Positions 29,419 through 39,311 are shown, numbered from the stretch's first letter. The stretch: 64,000 bases of DNA from Bacillota bacterium (GCA_030154105.1 JASKKP010000003.1:1-64000); one strand, 5' to 3'. Translations and numbers: made by a program. Notes: generated from the letters alone by a model not told the origin.

Positions 29419-29493
29419 TATGAACGAAGATGAATGATAATGACCGTTGTAAGAAATATCAATGAATGAAATTAAAGCAATATGAAGGAAATT
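29419..29493 (+). repeat. Cluster of TGAANGAAA-like direct repeats upstream of the TRAP operon (possible DeoR-family operator)
   Basis: tgaacgaag (29421), tgaatgata (29431), tgaatgaaa (29463), tgaaggaaa (29483). Confidence 0.4.
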
Positions 29494-29564
29494 GCACGCC
29501 AGCATCGAATAAAAACTCATGACCTGGACAAAAGGTCCAAAAAAGAAGAAGGGGGTTTCAGCAA

Positions 29565-30602
29565 ATGGCGAAGCGGATTCTAGTGCTTGTCCTGGTGTTC
29601 TTCGTGTTGGCTGGGTGCAGCAAGCCCACGCCCACAAGCGAGGGTGGCTCTAACGGACAGACAGCGAAGAAAGTCGTAATGAATCTGGCCACACCTGATC
29701 CTGACAGTTCCTCCATCACAGTGGCGGCAAAGGAGTTTGCAAAGGTTGTTGGGGAAAAGAGCAACGGCAGTATTGAGATCAAAGTCTCACCTAATGGAAG
29801 CCTTTACGGGGGCGATCCGGCTGCGGCTGTAAAACAGCTGGGGGCTGGCTCGCTCGATATGTTGGTTCTCTCAACCTCGCTCTATGCCAACTTCGAGCCG
29901 AGATTTGCGGCCATCAGCGTGCCATACCTCTTTAACGACACCAAGCAGCTTGAAGATTACTTAAATAGCGATCTGGGCAAAACCCTGCTGCAAAGCCTGG
30001 AGCCACTTGGCATCAAGGGACTGGGATTCTGGACGCGCTCTTTCCGGCAGATGACCAACTCAAAAAGACCGATCACCGGTCCGCAAGACCTGAAAGGGCT
30101 TCGCTTCCGGGTGCCGAACAACCCGTTATGGGTTGAGTTCTTCAAAGCGGCGGGTGCGGCACCTACCCCCATGGCCTTCGGCGAAGTGTATAACGCCCTG
30201 CAACTTAAGACAATTGACGGGCAGGAAAACCCGATCGACATCCCAATGAGCGCCAAGTTCTACGAGGTGCAAAAGTACCTGACAATATCCAACCACATGG
30301 CAGATGCCTGGGTAGTGGGCATCAATGCTAAGAAGTTTGCAGGGCTTACTTCCGAACAACAGCAGGCCTTGACTGAGGCTGCTAAGGAGATCCAGGCCTG
30401 GAAGGCAAAATACGATGCTGATCAGGATGCTAAAGCGGTCGAGTTCCTCAAAAGCAAAGGCATGCAGATCAACACCCTAACGGCAGAGCAGCAAAAAGCC
30501 TTTGCGGATGTTGCCAAGCCCCTCTATCCTAAGTTCGCCGAACTGGTGAAGGACAAGGACTTCTTTGGCAAGACCTTGCAGTTTGTCGGCAAAGCAAACT
30601 AA
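29565..30602 (+). CDS. dctP: TRAP transporter substrate-binding protein (DctP family lipoprotein)
   Basis: Lipobox LVFFVLAGCS; LRFRVPNNPLWVEFFKAAGAAPTPMAFGEVYNALQLKTIDGQENP. Confidence 0.95.
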   Translation: MAKRILVLVLVFFVLAGCSKPTPTSEGGSNGQTAKKVVMNLATPDPDSSSITVAAKEFAKVVGEKSNGSIEIKVSPNGSLYGGDPAAAVKQLGAGSLDMLVLSTSLYANFEPRFAAISVPYLFNDTKQLEDYLNSDLGKTLLQSLEPLGIKGLGFWTRSFRQMTNSKRPITGPQDLKGLRFRVPNNPLWVEFFKAAGAAPTPMAFGEVYNALQLKTIDGQENPIDIPMSAKFYEVQKYLTISNHMADAWVVGINAKKFAGLTSEQQQALTEAAKEIQAWKAKYDADQDAKAVEFLKSKGMQINTLTAEQQKAFADVAKPLYPKFAELVKDKDFFGKTLQFVGKAN

Positions 30603-30608
30603 AAAAGC

Positions 30609-30641
30609 GGAGGGGCGAGAGGTAATGCCTCTGCCCCTCTT
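30609..30641 (+). terminator. Stem-loop between dctP and dctQ (attenuation or mRNA stability)
   Basis: gaggggcgagaggtaatgcctctgcccctctt. Confidence 0.55.
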
Positions 30642-30674
30642 CCTTCTGGGTCGCGCAAGGAAGGAGGCAGCCGT

Positions 30675-31208
30675 ATGAGTGAAGCCGCCCCAGGCTTACG
30701 GAAAGAAACTCTGCCAAGGCTAGAGGCCATCTTCCGCATGGTGAACAAAATCCCGGATTACCTGGCGGGGGTCGGCGTTGGTGCGGTAATCGTCACCGTT
30801 TCCATTCAAATCCTCGGCCGCTGGTTAGGACGACCGGCTCCCTGGACGGAAGAAGCCACGCGCTTTTTATTCATCTGGCTGGTGTTCCTGGGCATCGGCT
30901 CCGGATTTCGGCGGGCCGAATCAGCACGCGTCACCGTTTTCCTTAACTACCTCCCCGGTTTTTTAAAAAGATTGGCTCCTTGGATTTACGTTGTCAGCAC
31001 AGTCGGTTTCTTCATCTTTATGTTTGTTACCGGGGTTCAGCTGGTTAGCCAGCAGGTGCGCATGCGCGAGTTAGGTTCCGCCCTGATGATTCCGATGTGG
31101 TTAGTAGGGCTCTGCGTACCGCTTTCAGCAGTCCTCGGGATCCTGGGTGTCATGGAGTCCATCTTTCTGCGGCCGGAGCTAATCGGGCTGAGGAGGGCGG
31201 AAAAATGA
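30675..31208 (+). CDS. dctQ: TRAP transporter small permease DctQ
   Basis: Four-TM protein; PWTEEATRFLFIWLVFLGIGSGFRRAESARVTVF. Confidence 0.93.
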   Translation: MSEAAPGLRKETLPRLEAIFRMVNKIPDYLAGVGVGAVIVTVSIQILGRWLGRPAPWTEEATRFLFIWLVFLGIGSGFRRAESARVTVFLNYLPGFLKRLAPWIYVVSTVGFFIFMFVTGVQLVSQQVRMRELGSALMIPMWLVGLCVPLSAVLGILGVMESIFLRPELIGLRRAEK

Positions 31209-32482
31209 GTATCACTCTCCTGTTGCTTTTTCTCCTTTTAGCGATACTCGGAGTGCCGCTGGCCGTGGCGCTCGGGATAGCATCCGCTCTTACCTTGGTG
31301 CTTTTCACGGACATTCCGTTGAACCTCGTGGCCCAGTCCATGTTCAGCTCTATGAACAACTTTATCATGGTGGCAGTGCCGCTTTTTGTGCTGGCAGGCA
31401 TGCTTATGGATGAGGGGGGTGTGGCAGAAAAAATCTTCGATTTCGCCAATGCTCTGGTAGGCTGGGCACCGGGCGGCTTAGGGCAGGTCACCATAGTTTC
31501 GAGTGTAATCTTTGCCGGTATGTCTGGCTCTTCAGTGGCCGACGTCGCCAGTGTCGGGGCCATCAGCATCGGCGCCATGCGCAGGAACGGCTATCCCCTC
31601 ACCTACGCTACTGGGTTAGCGTTAGTCACTTCCTCTCTGGCGACTATTGTTCCACCCAGCATTCTGATGGTTGTAGCGGGGTCGGTGGCCAATGAATCCA
31701 TTGGCCGTCTACTCATGGGCGGTGTCGTGCCAGGCCTTATCATTGCTCTAAGCTTCATGCTTTACAACCACTTATACTGTAGCCGGCACAGCATCGGTAA
31801 GCGTGTTTCCTTTAGTTGGCGCAACCTTATAAAAAGCAGCCTGCGCGCAATACCTGCCCTCTTTGTACCTGTCATTCTGATGGGTGGTATAGTGCTGGGC
31901 TACTTCACGCCCACGGAGGCAGCCGGCGTGGCGGTTCTCTATACGATTGCCATTGCCCTCCTGGTCTACCGTAGCATTAGCCTGGCCAAGCTTCCGGGAC
32001 TTTTCTTCCGCACGGCTAGACTCACCGGCACAATTCTCTTCATAGCGGTGACGGCCAAGGTAGCCGGGTGGATTTTCGAGTACGATGGCCTGCCTGTACG
32101 GGTGGCGACTTTGTTAAGCAGCGTTACAACCAGCCCACTCATAACCATGCTTCTCATTTTCGGCTTCCTGATCCTGGTGGGGATGTTCATGGACGCGACG
32201 GCGGCCATATTCATCTTGGTGCCTATTCTCCTGCCTACTGTAAAGGCCGTAGGCATCGATCCCGTGTACTTTTTGGTGATAATGGTGATCACCTTAGCCC
32301 TGGGACTCATTACACCCCCGGTAGGTGTTTGCTTGTACGCGGCCAGCAACTTAACGGGTCTCTCCTTGGAAGAAGTTACGCGGCACACTTTGGTCTGGAT
32401 GACCATCATGGTTCTGGCTATCTTGCTCTTGATGGTTTTTCCTGCCTTGGTGATTACGCCTCTTAGCTGGTTTGGCATGTAG
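31205..32482 (+). CDS. dctM: TRAP transporter large permease DctM
   Basis: VPLFVLAGMLMDEGGVAEKIFDFANALVGWAPGGLGQVTIVSSVIFAGMSGSSVADVASVG; ATGA overlap with dctQ. Confidence 0.95.
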   Translation: MSITLLLLFLLLAILGVPLAVALGIASALTLVLFTDIPLNLVAQSMFSSMNNFIMVAVPLFVLAGMLMDEGGVAEKIFDFANALVGWAPGGLGQVTIVSSVIFAGMSGSSVADVASVGAISIGAMRRNGYPLTYATGLALVTSSLATIVPPSILMVVAGSVANESIGRLLMGGVVPGLIIALSFMLYNHLYCSRHSIGKRVSFSWRNLIKSSLRAIPALFVPVILMGGIVLGYFTPTEAAGVAVLYTIAIALLVYRSISLAKLPGLFFRTARLTGTILFIAVTAKVAGWIFEYDGLPVRVATLLSSVTTSPLITMLLIFGFLILVGMFMDATAAIFILVPILLPTVKAVGIDPVYFLVIMVITLALGLITPPVGVCLYAASNLTGLSLEEVTRHTLVWMTIMVLAILLLMVFPALVITPLSWFGM

Positions 32483-32503
32483 CGGGCGAATGGGGTGATG
32501 TAG

Positions 32504-33268
32504 TTGCTTGCACCACAGAGACGCGAGGAAATACGCAATGCTTTAAAGCAAAGAGGATGGCTATCCGTTACCGAGCTAGCCCAAATAGTGGGAGCATCTG
32601 TGTCGACCATCCGACGGGATCTTATTGAGCTTGAACAGGCAGGGGTCTTGGTAAGGACACGAGGCGGCACCTGCTTGGCCGGCCGGCTCCCGGAAGAAAT
32701 GAGCCAGCACGTGCGGGCCCAGAAACACGCTGCCGAGAAGAAAAAAATCGGCCAAGTGGCGGCCAAGCTTGTGGAGAACGCAGGTAGCATTATCATCGAC
32801 GCGGGGACGACCACGTTAGAGGTGGCGCGCGCCTTGAACCCGACCCAGCCCCTGCGCGTCATTACCGACAGCGTGGAAATTGCTTATGAGCTACGGGACA
32901 AAGAAAATATCGTGGTCATCGTCACAGGTGGTATCATGCGCCCGCACGCCTACAACTTGTTCGGCGGTATGGGGGAACAGATGTTGGCCGGGATGCATGC
33001 CCAGGTCTGCGTAATGGGCGGTAGTGCCCTAAGTTTGGAGGAAGGGCTGACCAAACATGATATTGAATCCATGCCCATCCGCCGCAAGATGGTCGAGATC
33101 AGCCGGCAATTGATTGCCGTCGTGGACTCAAGCAAATTTGGGAAGACGGGACTGGCAAGCGTCTGCCCTGTGGGGCGGATCAATGTGCTGGTCACCGACA
33201 GCGGGATCGATGCTGCTTTCCGGAGTGCCTTGGAAAAAGCTGGCGTTCAAGTGATTATCGCCGACTAA
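32504..33268 (+). CDS. DeoR/GlpR family transcriptional regulator
   Basis: RREEIRNALKQRGWLSVTELAQIVGASVSTIRRDLIELEQAGVLVRTRGG; IIIDAGTTTLEVARAL. Confidence 0.93.
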   Translation: MLAPQRREEIRNALKQRGWLSVTELAQIVGASVSTIRRDLIELEQAGVLVRTRGGTCLAGRLPEEMSQHVRAQKHAAEKKKIGQVAAKLVENAGSIIIDAGTTTLEVARALNPTQPLRVITDSVEIAYELRDKENIVVIVTGGIMRPHAYNLFGGMGEQMLAGMHAQVCVMGGSALSLEEGLTKHDIESMPIRRKMVEISRQLIAVVDSSKFGKTGLASVCPVGRINVLVTDSGIDAAFRSALEKAGVQVIIAD

Positions 33269-33292
33269 ACACACTCGAAAAAGGAGCTGAGC

Positions 33293-34102
33293 ATGATGTT
33301 ACTTGGTAAAGAAGTACGCCTCAATCGCCTACTCGATCCTGAATCAGGGCGCTTCGTTGGCATTACCGTGGACCACGCCATGGCCCGCGGAGTCTTACCT
33401 GGTTTGACTAATATCCGTGAGACGGTGGCCAAGGTGGCCGCCGGCAGGCCGAACGCCATTACCATGCACAAAGGAATTGCCGAAATGGTCTTCCCACCGT
33501 ATGCCGGGCGAATTCCTCTCATCTTAAAGGCAACCACCTTTGCCCCTTACCACACAAACTATGATACGCCCGTAGCCGATGTCGAGGAGGCAATACGCCT
33601 GGGTGCCGATGCTATTTCGGTAGGCGTTATCGTAGGCGGGCCTGAACAGGCCCAGCAGCTGAGCTACCTGGCGCGCATAAGTAAAGAAGCTGCAGCAGCT
33701 GGTTTGCCGCTGGTGACCCACATTTATCCACGCGGTTCGCAGGTGCCGGACCCCAAAGATGCCAATGCGGTGGCCTACGCGGTGCGCGCAGGAGCAGAGC
33801 TCGGCGCCGACATCATAAAGACAAATTGGACCGGCTCGGCCGATTCTTTCGCCAAAGTCATCGCCGCCTGCCCTGCCCGGGTGGTTATCGCCGGCGGCTC
33901 ACCTGGTAACGACTTAGAGTCATACCTGCGCATGACCTGGGAAGGCATACAGGCCGGAATGGCGGGGGTGACTTATGGTCGCTTCGTTTGGCAGGATGCC
34001 AATCCGGCTGCCGTAATCGCGGCCTTAAAGGCCATTGTACACCATGGGGCATCAGTAAAAGAAGCGCTCCAGGTTTACCGCGAGGCGGCTGAGAAAAGAT
34101 AG
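33293..34102 (+). CDS. Class I aldolase (FbaB/LsrF/DhnA family)
   Basis: VGITVDHAMARGVLPGL..KATTFAPYHTN..GADIIKTNWTGSADSFAKVIAACPARVVIAGG. Confidence 0.88.
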   Translation: MMLLGKEVRLNRLLDPESGRFVGITVDHAMARGVLPGLTNIRETVAKVAAGRPNAITMHKGIAEMVFPPYAGRIPLILKATTFAPYHTNYDTPVADVEEAIRLGADAISVGVIVGGPEQAQQLSYLARISKEAAAAGLPLVTHIYPRGSQVPDPKDANAVAYAVRAGAELGADIIKTNWTGSADSFAKVIAACPARVVIAGGSPGNDLESYLRMTWEGIQAGMAGVTYGRFVWQDANPAAVIAALKAIVHHGASVKEALQVYREAAEKR

Positions 34103-34116
34103 GAGGGACCTCTTTC

Positions 34117-35154
34117 ATGCGCGCGCTGGTATTTCATGGCCCTAACCGGATGGAGCTGGAGGAGGTCCCAGTTCCCGAGCCGGGCCCAGAAGAGATTCTG
34201 GTTAAGGTTGGTGCCTGCCTCATTTGCGGAACTGACCTCAGAATTCTTCGCGGCAAAAAGACGAAAGGTGTGCGGGTGCCCTCGATTCTCGGGCATGAAT
34301 TCGCCGGCACGGTGGTGGCCGCCGGGCCAAATGTAGGCGAATTCCGAACTGGCGACCGCGTAGGGGTGGCTCCTGTAATTCCCTGCCATACCTGCGCCTA
34401 TTGCAAAAATGGCCGCGAGAACGTCTGCGCCAACCGGACGGCACTCGGTTATGAATACGACGGAGCTTTTGCTGAGTATGTGCGGATTCCCGCTGCCGCC
34501 GTACGCGGCGGGAATGTCTACCGACTTCCGGCAGACCTCCCATTTGAAGCCGCTGCTTTAGCCGAACCGTTGGCCTGTTGTGTGAATGGGCAGAGAAATT
34601 CCCGCATAGGCCTGGGCGATGTGGTTGTTGTCTTGGGTGCTGGGCCAATTGGCCTGATGCATATTGCCCTGGCCAAAGCTGCTGGCGCCAGCCTGGTGAT
34701 AGTTAGCGAGCCAAACGATCAGCGGCGAAGTGCGGCGCTGGAGCTCGGAGCAGACCTTGCCGTAAATCCAAAGACGGAAAACCTCGGCGACTTGGTCAAA
34801 GAGGCAACCGGCGGGCTTGGGGCGGATGCGGTCATTCTCGCCATTGGCATCCCGACCTTGGCGGAGCAGGCGCTCACGCTGGCGCGCAAGGGTGGATCGG
34901 TTAACTTCTTTGCCGGTTTCTCGGTGGGGGACGTAGCTTCCCTCGACGTAAATTTGATTCATTACAACGAGCTAAAGATTACGGGCACAAGCGCCGCGCG
35001 ACGCGAGGACTACGGGCTTGCTTTACAGCTTATTGCTAAAAGGCTGGTAGATGCCAGGCGAATTGTAACGCACCGCTTTTCCCTTACTCATGGCCCAGAG
35101 GCATTTAAATTCGCTGAGTCCGGGCAGGGGATTAAGGTGGCGATTCTTCCGTGA
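34117..35154 (+). CDS. Zinc-dependent medium-chain dehydrogenase
   Basis: ACLICGTDLRILRGKKTKGVRVPSILGHEFAGTVVA; PCHTCAYCKNGRENVC. Confidence 0.92.
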   Translation: MRALVFHGPNRMELEEVPVPEPGPEEILVKVGACLICGTDLRILRGKKTKGVRVPSILGHEFAGTVVAAGPNVGEFRTGDRVGVAPVIPCHTCAYCKNGRENVCANRTALGYEYDGAFAEYVRIPAAAVRGGNVYRLPADLPFEAAALAEPLACCVNGQRNSRIGLGDVVVVLGAGPIGLMHIALAKAAGASLVIVSEPNDQRRSAALELGADLAVNPKTENLGDLVKEATGGLGADAVILAIGIPTLAEQALTLARKGGSVNFFAGFSVGDVASLDVNLIHYNELKITGTSAARREDYGLALQLIAKRLVDARRIVTHRFSLTHGPEAFKFAESGQGIKVAILP

Positions 35155-36644
35155 ATGCCCCGTTGCTGGTGGGTTTAGATGCGGGGACGAGCAGCGTCAA
35201 GGCCTGTATTTTTAAAGCTTCGGGGGAGCTCGTACGCCAGGCCAGCCAAGAAGTACCAATAGTTGCGCCGCGGCCCGGCTGGGCTGAACTGGACCTGGAG
35301 TATTACTGGCAAGCCGTTTCTGGGGTGCTACGGGAGACGACGGCCGGACTGGAAGGAATAGCCGGGCTAGGGCTGAGTGTAACCACCCCTACTACGGTTC
35401 TTTTCGCCGAAGACGGGCGCGCCGTACGGCCCGGCATCCTGTACCTGGATAACCGGAGCACTGGCGAGGTATCAGAACTGAGCACTGCCCTTGGAGGAGA
35501 AGCGGCCTTTCAGGAATATGTCGGCAACCGCCCCATCCCGTCCACCTGCTCAGTCGGCACTGTATGCTGGATTAAGCGTGAGGAACCGGAAAGCTGGGAG
35601 AAGACAACTAAGATCGGTTTTTTGAACACTTTCTTAGTAAGACAATTAACCGGGGAATTGGCAGTAGATCCAACTACGGCTTCGTACTCCGGTCTACTGC
35701 GCGTGTCTCTACCTTACCACTGGGATGATAAACTTATAGCTCTGGCCAAAATACCGGCCAACCTTTTACCGGCCCTCAGACCACCGTATGCGCGGGCCGG
35801 GACGGTGACGAAAAGGGCTGCCGAGGAAACTGGGCTACCACCGGGCCTGCCGGTGGCGGTGGGCTCTGCCGATACTGCAGCCGCGAGCTTTACCCTGGGA
35901 CTGAAGAGACACGGCGATGCGTTTGAGAGCGCCGGAACTTCCGATGTTCTAACCTTCTGCCTGGAAGAACCTAACTTCGATCCCGCCTTTCTCAACCGGG
36001 CGCATGTACTGCCCGGTAGATGGCTGGCTCACGGGGCTATGTCTACGGCCGGCGGAGCGATTGACTGGCTGCGTAGGCAGGTGTTCAGAGAACTACCTAC
36101 TCCTTTTGACTTGGAGCGGGAAGGCGAAAAATCTCCTCCCGGGGCGAAGGGTATCATTTTTTTACCGTATCTTGCCGGAGAGCGGAGCCCGATATTCGAC
36201 CCTGCTGCCCGTGGTCTTTGGCTTGGGCTGCGCTTGAATACCGAGCGAGCCGACTTAATCCGGGCGGTCTATGAAGGGGTTGCTTTTGCGCTACGGCAGA
36301 TTTATGAAAAAGCGAAGGCGCGCTGGGGCTTTGAGCTCTCCTCCATTCCTTGCGTAGGTGGTGCGGCACAGAGCCGGTTGGGCCTACAGGTGCGGGCCGA
36401 TGTTCTGGGATTAACATATAAGGTGCTGAGCTTTCAAAATGTAGCCGCTTACGGTGCGGCAATGCTCGGTGGCATTGCCGGTGGAATTTTCCGGGGTCCG
36501 CTCGACCCTAGCATTCCCCCTTTAAGCAGCACTGGGCAAGAGTTCACGCCCAACCGCGGCAACAAAAACCTCTACGATAAGTTGTTTTCCATTTTTGATG
36601 GGTTGTACCCACAAATCAAAGAAGCAATGCATGCCTTGTTATGA
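35151..36644 (+). CDS. FGGY-family carbohydrate kinase (xylulokinase-like)
   Basis: LLVGLDAGTSSVKACIFKASGELV; FLPYLAGERSPIFDPAARGLWLGL; 4-bp overlap with the MDR gene. Confidence 0.92.
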   Translation: MNAPLLVGLDAGTSSVKACIFKASGELVRQASQEVPIVAPRPGWAELDLEYYWQAVSGVLRETTAGLEGIAGLGLSVTTPTTVLFAEDGRAVRPGILYLDNRSTGEVSELSTALGGEAAFQEYVGNRPIPSTCSVGTVCWIKREEPESWEKTTKIGFLNTFLVRQLTGELAVDPTTASYSGLLRVSLPYHWDDKLIALAKIPANLLPALRPPYARAGTVTKRAAEETGLPPGLPVAVGSADTAAASFTLGLKRHGDAFESAGTSDVLTFCLEEPNFDPAFLNRAHVLPGRWLAHGAMSTAGGAIDWLRRQVFRELPTPFDLEREGEKSPPGAKGIIFLPYLAGERSPIFDPAARGLWLGLRLNTERADLIRAVYEGVAFALRQIYEKAKARWGFELSSIPCVGGAAQSRLGLQVRADVLGLTYKVLSFQNVAAYGAAMLGGIAGGIFRGPLDPSIPPLSSTGQEFTPNRGNKNLYDKLFSIFDGLYPQIKEAMHALL

Positions 36645-36645
36645 A

Positions 36646-36670
36646 AAAAGCCCGGCTGAGCCGGGCTTTT
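36646..36670 (+). terminator. Bidirectional rho-independent terminator
   Basis: aaaagcccggc-tga-gccgggctttt. Confidence 0.88.
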
Positions 36671-36714
36671 GAATTGGTGGCGCCGGGTAACGTGTTCCTG
36701 CGACTGGGAGCTTT

Positions 36715-37524
36715 TCAAAGTTCCCCGGCGAGAAGTTTGGCAATGAGAAGGGCGACGCCGTTTTCGTTGTTGCTGGCCGTAATGTAGCGAGCGTGGGCGC
36801 GGACGACCTCTGGCGCGTTGGCCATGGCCACGCCCAGGCCGGCGATTTGGAGCATCTCGAGGTCGTTCAGGCCGTCGCCTACGGCAACGGTGGCGGTTAT
36901 GGAAATGCCGAGGTGCTCAGCCAGCTGCTCAAGCGCCCGTCCTTTAGAGACTCCGGCGGCCAGTACTTCGAGCAGGTTGGGATGCGAGGAGGTGGTGCGG
37001 ACGGCCGTGCCCAGGCGTTGCCGGACTCGTTCTGCGGCCCGCGCAAGTTCCTCCGGCTGGCCGAGGAAGTCAAACTGGCTTATGCCGCCGGCGGCGTAGG
37101 CGGCGAGATCGGGGACGATCACGGGCTTCGCCTCGGAATAGCTTAAGTAGATGCGCGTCCAGGTGGTAACCTTCTCCACCACCAGCCGGCCGGCAGCGTA
37201 AGCCTGGCAGGAGAGATTAAGCTCCCGTGCGATCTTCACGAGTTCCTTGGCTACCGTCCCGGTGATTGTCCGGTGTTCGAGCGTAGTTCCGTCCGGAGCC
37301 ATGAGGAGCGCACCGTGGTGCAGAATAAGGGGAGCGGTAATGCCCAGGCGCCGGGCATAGGGAAGCGTATCGACCAGCAGTCGCCCCGTAGCCAGGGTAA
37401 CGGTAAGGCCGGCGCTCTGAGCAGCTTTCACCGCGGTCTCGTTCTCGGCTGTGAGCTCCCCTTGCTCGGTCAGAAGGGTGCCGTCGAGGTCGAGGGCGAG
37501 GAGGCGGTAGCGGAGAGGGGGCAT
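36715..37524 (-). CDS. HAD superfamily (Cof-type) phosphatase
   Basis: LLALDLDGTLLTEQGELTAENETAVKAA; VSKGRALEQLAEHLGIS; AVGDGLNDLEMLQIAGLGVAMANAPEVVRAHARYITASNNENGVA. Confidence 0.93.
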   Translation of the reverse strand: MPPLRYRLLALDLDGTLLTEQGELTAENETAVKAAQSAGLTVTLATGRLLVDTLPYARRLGITAPLILHHGALLMAPDGTTLEHRTITGTVAKELVKIARELNLSCQAYAAGRLVVEKVTTWTRIYLSYSEAKPVIVPDLAAYAAGGISQFDFLGQPEELARAAERVRQRLGTAVRTTSSHPNLLEVLAAGVSKGRALEQLAEHLGISITATVAVGDGLNDLEMLQIAGLGVAMANAPEVVRAHARYITASNNENGVALLIAKLLAGEL

Positions 37525-38546
37525 CAGCTTTTCTCTCCCGCGGCAAAAAAGACTTCCCAGAACTTATCCTCCGGTGGTGCGGTAAAGGGTTTTTCACCTT
37601 CCGGCGTGCTCAGGATGCAGCCTTTTTCCGGTTCCGTTACTTCGCCGATAACGGCGGCGGCAATGCCCGCCCGGGCAAAGGTGTCGAGGAGCGCGGGCGC
37701 TGCTTTCGCCTCGCAGGTAAGAAGCAGCGTGCCTTCGCTGATCGAGCTTAAGGGATCCAGGCCAAAGGCCGAAAGCACTTCGCCGGCACCCGGCGCGAGG
37801 AAGATGTCGGCGGCGCGGATAAACATGCCCACGCCCGAGGCCTGGGCGATCTCCCAGAGGCCGCGCAACACTCCGCCTTCGGTGGCATCGTGCATGGCGT
37901 GTACTCCACCGGTAGCGGCAGCGAGGAGGGCGTCTTTAACTACGGTCATAGCGTAAACGTTCTTTTGGGCGGCCTGAAGGACTTCTGGTGCGATACCCTG
38001 CCTGCGCAGGCGTTCTTGGTAGACTAGGGCAAGTAAACCGCTGGCCTCTACGGCGGCCCCTTTGGTCAGAAGGACGGCGTCTTTGACCTTAGCGCCGGCC
38101 GGAGTGATGTAGGATGCGCCGAAACCCCAAACGGTGATACCGCCGATAATCGGTACGGTGACCGCCGGGTAATACCCGGTATGCCCGCCGACGATGGCAA
38201 TGCCCAGCTCTTGGGCGGTGGCGTGGATGGAGGTTACCGTAGCCTCCAAATCGGCTTCCGGCGTGTCCGGCGGGACGAGGAGGGAGTAGGTGAGGAACTC
38301 GGGCTTGATTCCGGTGATGGCCACGTCGCTGGCGCCGATGTGGACGGTAAAATAACCGAACTCGGTAAGGGGGAGGCCGGCTACAGGGAAAATAGGGTCT
38401 TCGGCCACGGCCATGAACTGGTCCCCAACTTTGAGAATGGCCGCATCTACACCCATCTTAGGCCCGACCAGCACGCGGCCGTCGGGAGCGCCCGTAGCCG
38501 GAAGAATGACACGCCGGAATAAATCGTCATTGATTTTACCGATCAC
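37524..38546 (-). CDS. PurM/AIR synthase-related protein (HypE/ThiL superfamily)
   Basis: VGVDAAIL..DPIFP..TVHIGASDVAITGIKPEFLTYSLLVPP..GIAIVGGHTGYYP..HDATEGGVLRGLWEIAQASGVGM; lacks a HypE C-terminal Cys. Confidence 0.85.
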   Translation of the reverse strand: MIGKINDDLFRRVILPATGAPDGRVLVGPKMGVDAAILKVGDQFMAVAEDPIFPVAGLPLTEFGYFTVHIGASDVAITGIKPEFLTYSLLVPPDTPEADLEATVTSIHATAQELGIAIVGGHTGYYPAVTVPIIGGITVWGFGASYITPAGAKVKDAVLLTKGAAVEASGLLALVYQERLRRQGIAPEVLQAAQKNVYAMTVVKDALLAAATGGVHAMHDATEGGVLRGLWEIAQASGVGMFIRAADIFLAPGAGEVLSAFGLDPLSSISEGTLLLTCEAKAAPALLDTFARAGIAAAVIGEVTEPEKGCILSTPEGEKPFTAPPEDKFWEVFFAAGEKS

Positions 38547-39208
38547 GCCTGCACACCTCCAGTTCCTGCGTAGCTTCTGCCCCGGCCGGAACGGAAGGCG
38601 GCGAGCAGCCTGCGCGCGGCTTCTTCGGGATCGGCTGCGGCGACAATGGCGGAAACTACCGCCAGGCCGTCCACGCCGGTGGCGGCCACCTGCGCGGCAT
38701 TGGCTGCGTTGATCCCGCCGATGGCCACCACAGGAATCTTAACTCTAGCCTTGATGGCCGCAAGCGCATCGAGCCCGATGGCTTCTCCGGCATCGGCCTT
38801 GGTGCCGGTGGGGAAGACGGCGCCTACGCCTAAGTAGTCCGCCCCGTCCCGTTCGGCCTGCACTGCCTCTTCCACGGTGGATGCTGAGACGCCAATAATC
38901 TTCTCCGGCCCTAGGATTTGCCGCGCCAGGCGGCAGGGTATGTCCTCCTGGCCCAGGTGTACGCCCTCGGCACCGACGGCCAGCGCCACATCCAGCCGGT
39001 CGTTGATGATGAGGGGAATGCCGTAGCGCCGCGTAACCTGAAGGAGCGCCTGCGCTTCTTCTACCATTTCGCGCCCTCCGGCCTCTTTTTCCCGGAGCTG
39101 CACTAAGGTGACGCCGCCAAGAATGGCTTTTTCCATCACCTCTGCCGAGCTGCGCCCGCCGGCCAAACGGCGGTCGGTGATGGCATAGAGTTCGTAATTA
39201 ACCTGCAT
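38543..39208 (-). CDS. thiE: Thiamine-phosphate synthase ThiE
   Basis: YAITDRRLAGGR..VQLREKEAGGREM..LIINDRLDVALAVGAEGVHLGQEDIP..GVSASTVEEAVQAERDGADYLGVGAVFPTGTK. Confidence 0.96.
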   Translation of the reverse strand: MQVNYELYAITDRRLAGGRSSAEVMEKAILGGVTLVQLREKEAGGREMVEEAQALLQVTRRYGIPLIINDRLDVALAVGAEGVHLGQEDIPCRLARQILGPEKIIGVSASTVEEAVQAERDGADYLGVGAVFPTGTKADAGEAIGLDALAAIKARVKIPVVAIGGINAANAAQVAATGVDGLAVVSAIVAAADPEEAARRLLAAFRSGRGRSYAGTGGVQA

Positions 39209-39311
39209 AGATACCTTTTCCTCCTTCGCCCTGTGCCCCAGGGAAGACCCGTTAGAGCCAAGGGAGCCGCGCAAGATGCAATGGCCGCAGGGAAGAGCCT
39301 GCGGCCAAATT

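Noticed and set aside
31966-32862. 298-aa minus-strand ORF spanning dctM and deoR
   Set aside because: Overlaps two well-supported plus-strand genes and lacks any domain signature.
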